From assembly GCA_026994125.1 (NCBI GenBank), contig JALWRJ010000312.1, forward strand, positions 1 to 17,909: a DNA stretch of 17,909 nucleotides, given 5' to 3'. This document shows positions 16,674 through 17,909 of this stretch, piece after piece. The first letter of the stretch is position 1. The number at the start of each line of letters is the position of its first letter. The stretch comes from Cyclobacteriaceae bacterium. GTDB taxonomy: Bacteria > Bacteroidota > Bacteroidia > Cytophagales > Cyclobacteriaceae. The position numbers were made by a program, and so were the translations under genes. The notes below the pieces were generated by a model that made no database searches, was not told the origin of the DNA, and saw nothing but the letters and a program-made list of their open reading frames with translations.

Positions 16674-17005
16674 ATAGCTGAAATACTAAATTTACTATTG
16701 TAACGTTAAAATATCATCTTTGGATACGTTGGGTTAAAAATAAAGTGACCCCACCGCAAAGAAGTTTACTAAACTAATTGATTATTTGGTAAAATTACTG
16801 TGTTCGTAATTAGAAGTTTAATTAATTATGATTTGGCTGTTGAGCTATTTTTCATTGTATCTTTAAATTAACCTTTATTGAAGGATAAATAAAATAGCGA
16901 ATAGCCAACAAATTATGCGTAACAACGTAAGTTTACATGGCTAAAGTTTTAGTTTTTTAAGAATATTGGTCTAATTTGCCAACAAATAATTTTAAATAAA
17001 GCCCA
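16674..17005. promoter_or_regulatory. Divergent AT-rich intergenic region between the giant gene and porP-like gene
   Basis: This 332-bp stretch holds no credible ORF and must carry promoters for both flanking genes. Using the Bacteroidota sigma-A pattern (TTTG ... TAnnTTTG), the best forward candidates are TATCTTTA at 16859-16866 with TTTG at 16832-16835 (23-bp spacer), and the imperfect box TAATTTG at 16972-16978, about 28 bp before the TTG start. No minus-strand match with good spacing was found. No strong hairpin or repeat was seen. Confidence 0.35.
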
Positions 17006-17909
17006 TTGAATAGAAATCTCATTTTAAGTTTTTTGTGTATAGGAGTTGCCATATCGGCTTCATTTGGGCAAGATGTACAATATTCACAGTTTTACTCGGC
17101 ACCCTTGTACCTAAACCCGGCCTTTACAGGAGCTACCCAGCTTACCCGTGTAGGGAGTAACTACCGAAACCAATGGCCTGCATTAGAAGCTAATTTTACT
17201 ACCCTGGCTGCTTATGTCGATCATTTTATGGATGATAAAAATAGTGGCGTGGGTTTTTTGATTCAAACCGATAAAGCCGGTTTGGCTGGTTTGCGTTCTA
17301 CCAGTTTTACAGGAACTTATGCGTATCAACTGCCTGTATCAGAGCAATTTACTGTTAGAATGGGAGCTAATGCCGGCTATTATTTACGCAATATTAATTT
17401 TTCGAATTTAACCTTTGGCGATCAGTTTGATCCTGTAACCGGGCAGCCCAACGGAGCTCCAACGGGTGAGCAGTTTGACAAGGGTGCCTATAAGAGTTTT
17501 TTTAATGTGGGGACAGGAGCTTTATTGTATTCCGATGATGTATGGTTGGGCTTAGCGGTGGATCATTTAAACCGCCCCAATCAATCGTATATAGGAGAAG
17601 AAGACAGGCTGCCTATGAAATTTTCGGTGCATGGAGGGTATAAATTTAAGTTCAGCTCCGGGGTTGCCGGCCAGGGTATGTACGCCAGGCCACAGGAGCG
17701 TAGCCTAACACCCACCTTTCAGTACAAAAAGCAAGGTATTTACCAGCAAGTAGATTTAGGTATGTATTTTACGTACGACCCGCTTATTTTTGGTTTGTGG
17801 TACCGCGGTATTCCTTTTAGGCAGGTTAATGGGTTTGCCAATAACGAATCGGTAGTAGTGCTGGTTGGGTTTACCAAGCGTAGTAAAGATACTATATTTA
17901 AGGTGGGCT
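17006..17909 (+). CDS. PorP/SprF family type IX secretion outer-membrane protein, 3'-truncated by window end
   Basis: The frame is open from TTG 17006 to the window edge (301 codons), missing perhaps the last 30-50 residues. The N-terminus is a signal peptide (MNRNLILSFLCIGVAISASFG, cleavage before QDVQYS), which supports the TTG start; no in-frame ATG precedes the peptide. The mature start QYSQFYSAPLYLNPAFTGA is the hallmark of the PorP/SprF family. Alternating beta-strand patterns follow, including GLAVDHLNRPNQSY, KFSVHGGYKFKF and VDLGMYFTYDPLIFGLWYRG. These are outer-membrane barrels. In Flavobacterium, SprF is needed for secretion of SprB, a type B substrate, and such genes usually sit next to their substrate. 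Here the CHU_C protein is the divergent neighbour, so a substrate-partner relation is inferred. Confidence 0.9.
   Translation, partial: MNRNLILSFLCIGVAISASFGQDVQYSQFYSAPLYLNPAFTGATQLTRVGSNYRNQWPALEANFTTLAAYVDHFMDDKNSGVGFLIQTDKAGLAGLRSTSFTGTYAYQLPVSEQFTVRMGANAGYYLRNINFSNLTFGDQFDPVTGQPNGAPTGEQFDKGAYKSFFNVGTGALLYSDDVWLGLAVDHLNRPNQSYIGEEDRLPMKFSVHGGYKFKFSSGVAGQGMYARPQERSLTPTFQYKKQGIYQQVDLGMYFTYDPLIFGLWYRGIPFRQVNGFANNESVVVLVGFTKRSKDTIFKVG

Overview
The window is a piece of a Bacteroidota chromosome, probably a Cytophagales- or Saprospirales-like aerobic gliding or surface-colonising lineage; I cannot fix the class. Three things point there: an alternative complex III (Act) locus running straight into a caa3/aa3-type cytochrome oxidase operon, a giant secreted protein ending in a type B type IX secretion (CHU_C, 'gliding motility-associated') domain, and a PorP/SprF family protein beside it. 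Starts lack Shine-Dalgarno sequences, and several genes begin with TTG, as is common in this phylum.

Positions 1-7018 are one forward respiratory operon: the end of actE (monoheme cytochrome c), actF (quinone-side membrane subunit), coxB (subunit II, CuA), coxA (subunit I, haem a/a3-CuB), ctaB (haem O synthase), two different subunit III paralogues and a small subunit IV-like protein. Together they take electrons from quinol through the Act complex to a haem-copper oxidase that reduces O2 and pumps protons. A perfect 15-bp inverted repeat with T-runs (7034-7069) ends this block. Beyond it are two overlapping genes linked to oxidase assembly: an SCO-like protein lacking the copper-binding residues and a DUF420 (CtaM-type) membrane protein carrying an EF-hand-like calcium loop.

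Positions 8311-11296 hold housekeeping and accessory genes on the same strand: prfB (release factor 2) with the classical in-frame UGA +1 frameshift, an MFS transporter whose first membrane helix lies upstream of its first ATG, and a YhhN-family lysoplasmalogenase overlapping it by 11 bp.

Positions 11361-17909 are a secretion-related pair. A 1770-residue secreted multidomain protein on the minus strand contains two diverged propeller-like modules, a PKD domain, Ig/SprB-like repeats and a CHU_C domain. It faces a forward porP/sprF-type gene cut by the window edge across a 332-bp AT-rich divergent intergenic region. The likely relation is substrate and dedicated type IX partner. No RNA genes, insertion sequences or CRISPR arrays were seen. 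No wholly new system is obvious. The best leads are the degenerate SCO protein, the EF-hand loop in DUF420, the MFS start problem, the diverged subunit III and the divergent substrate/PorP pair.
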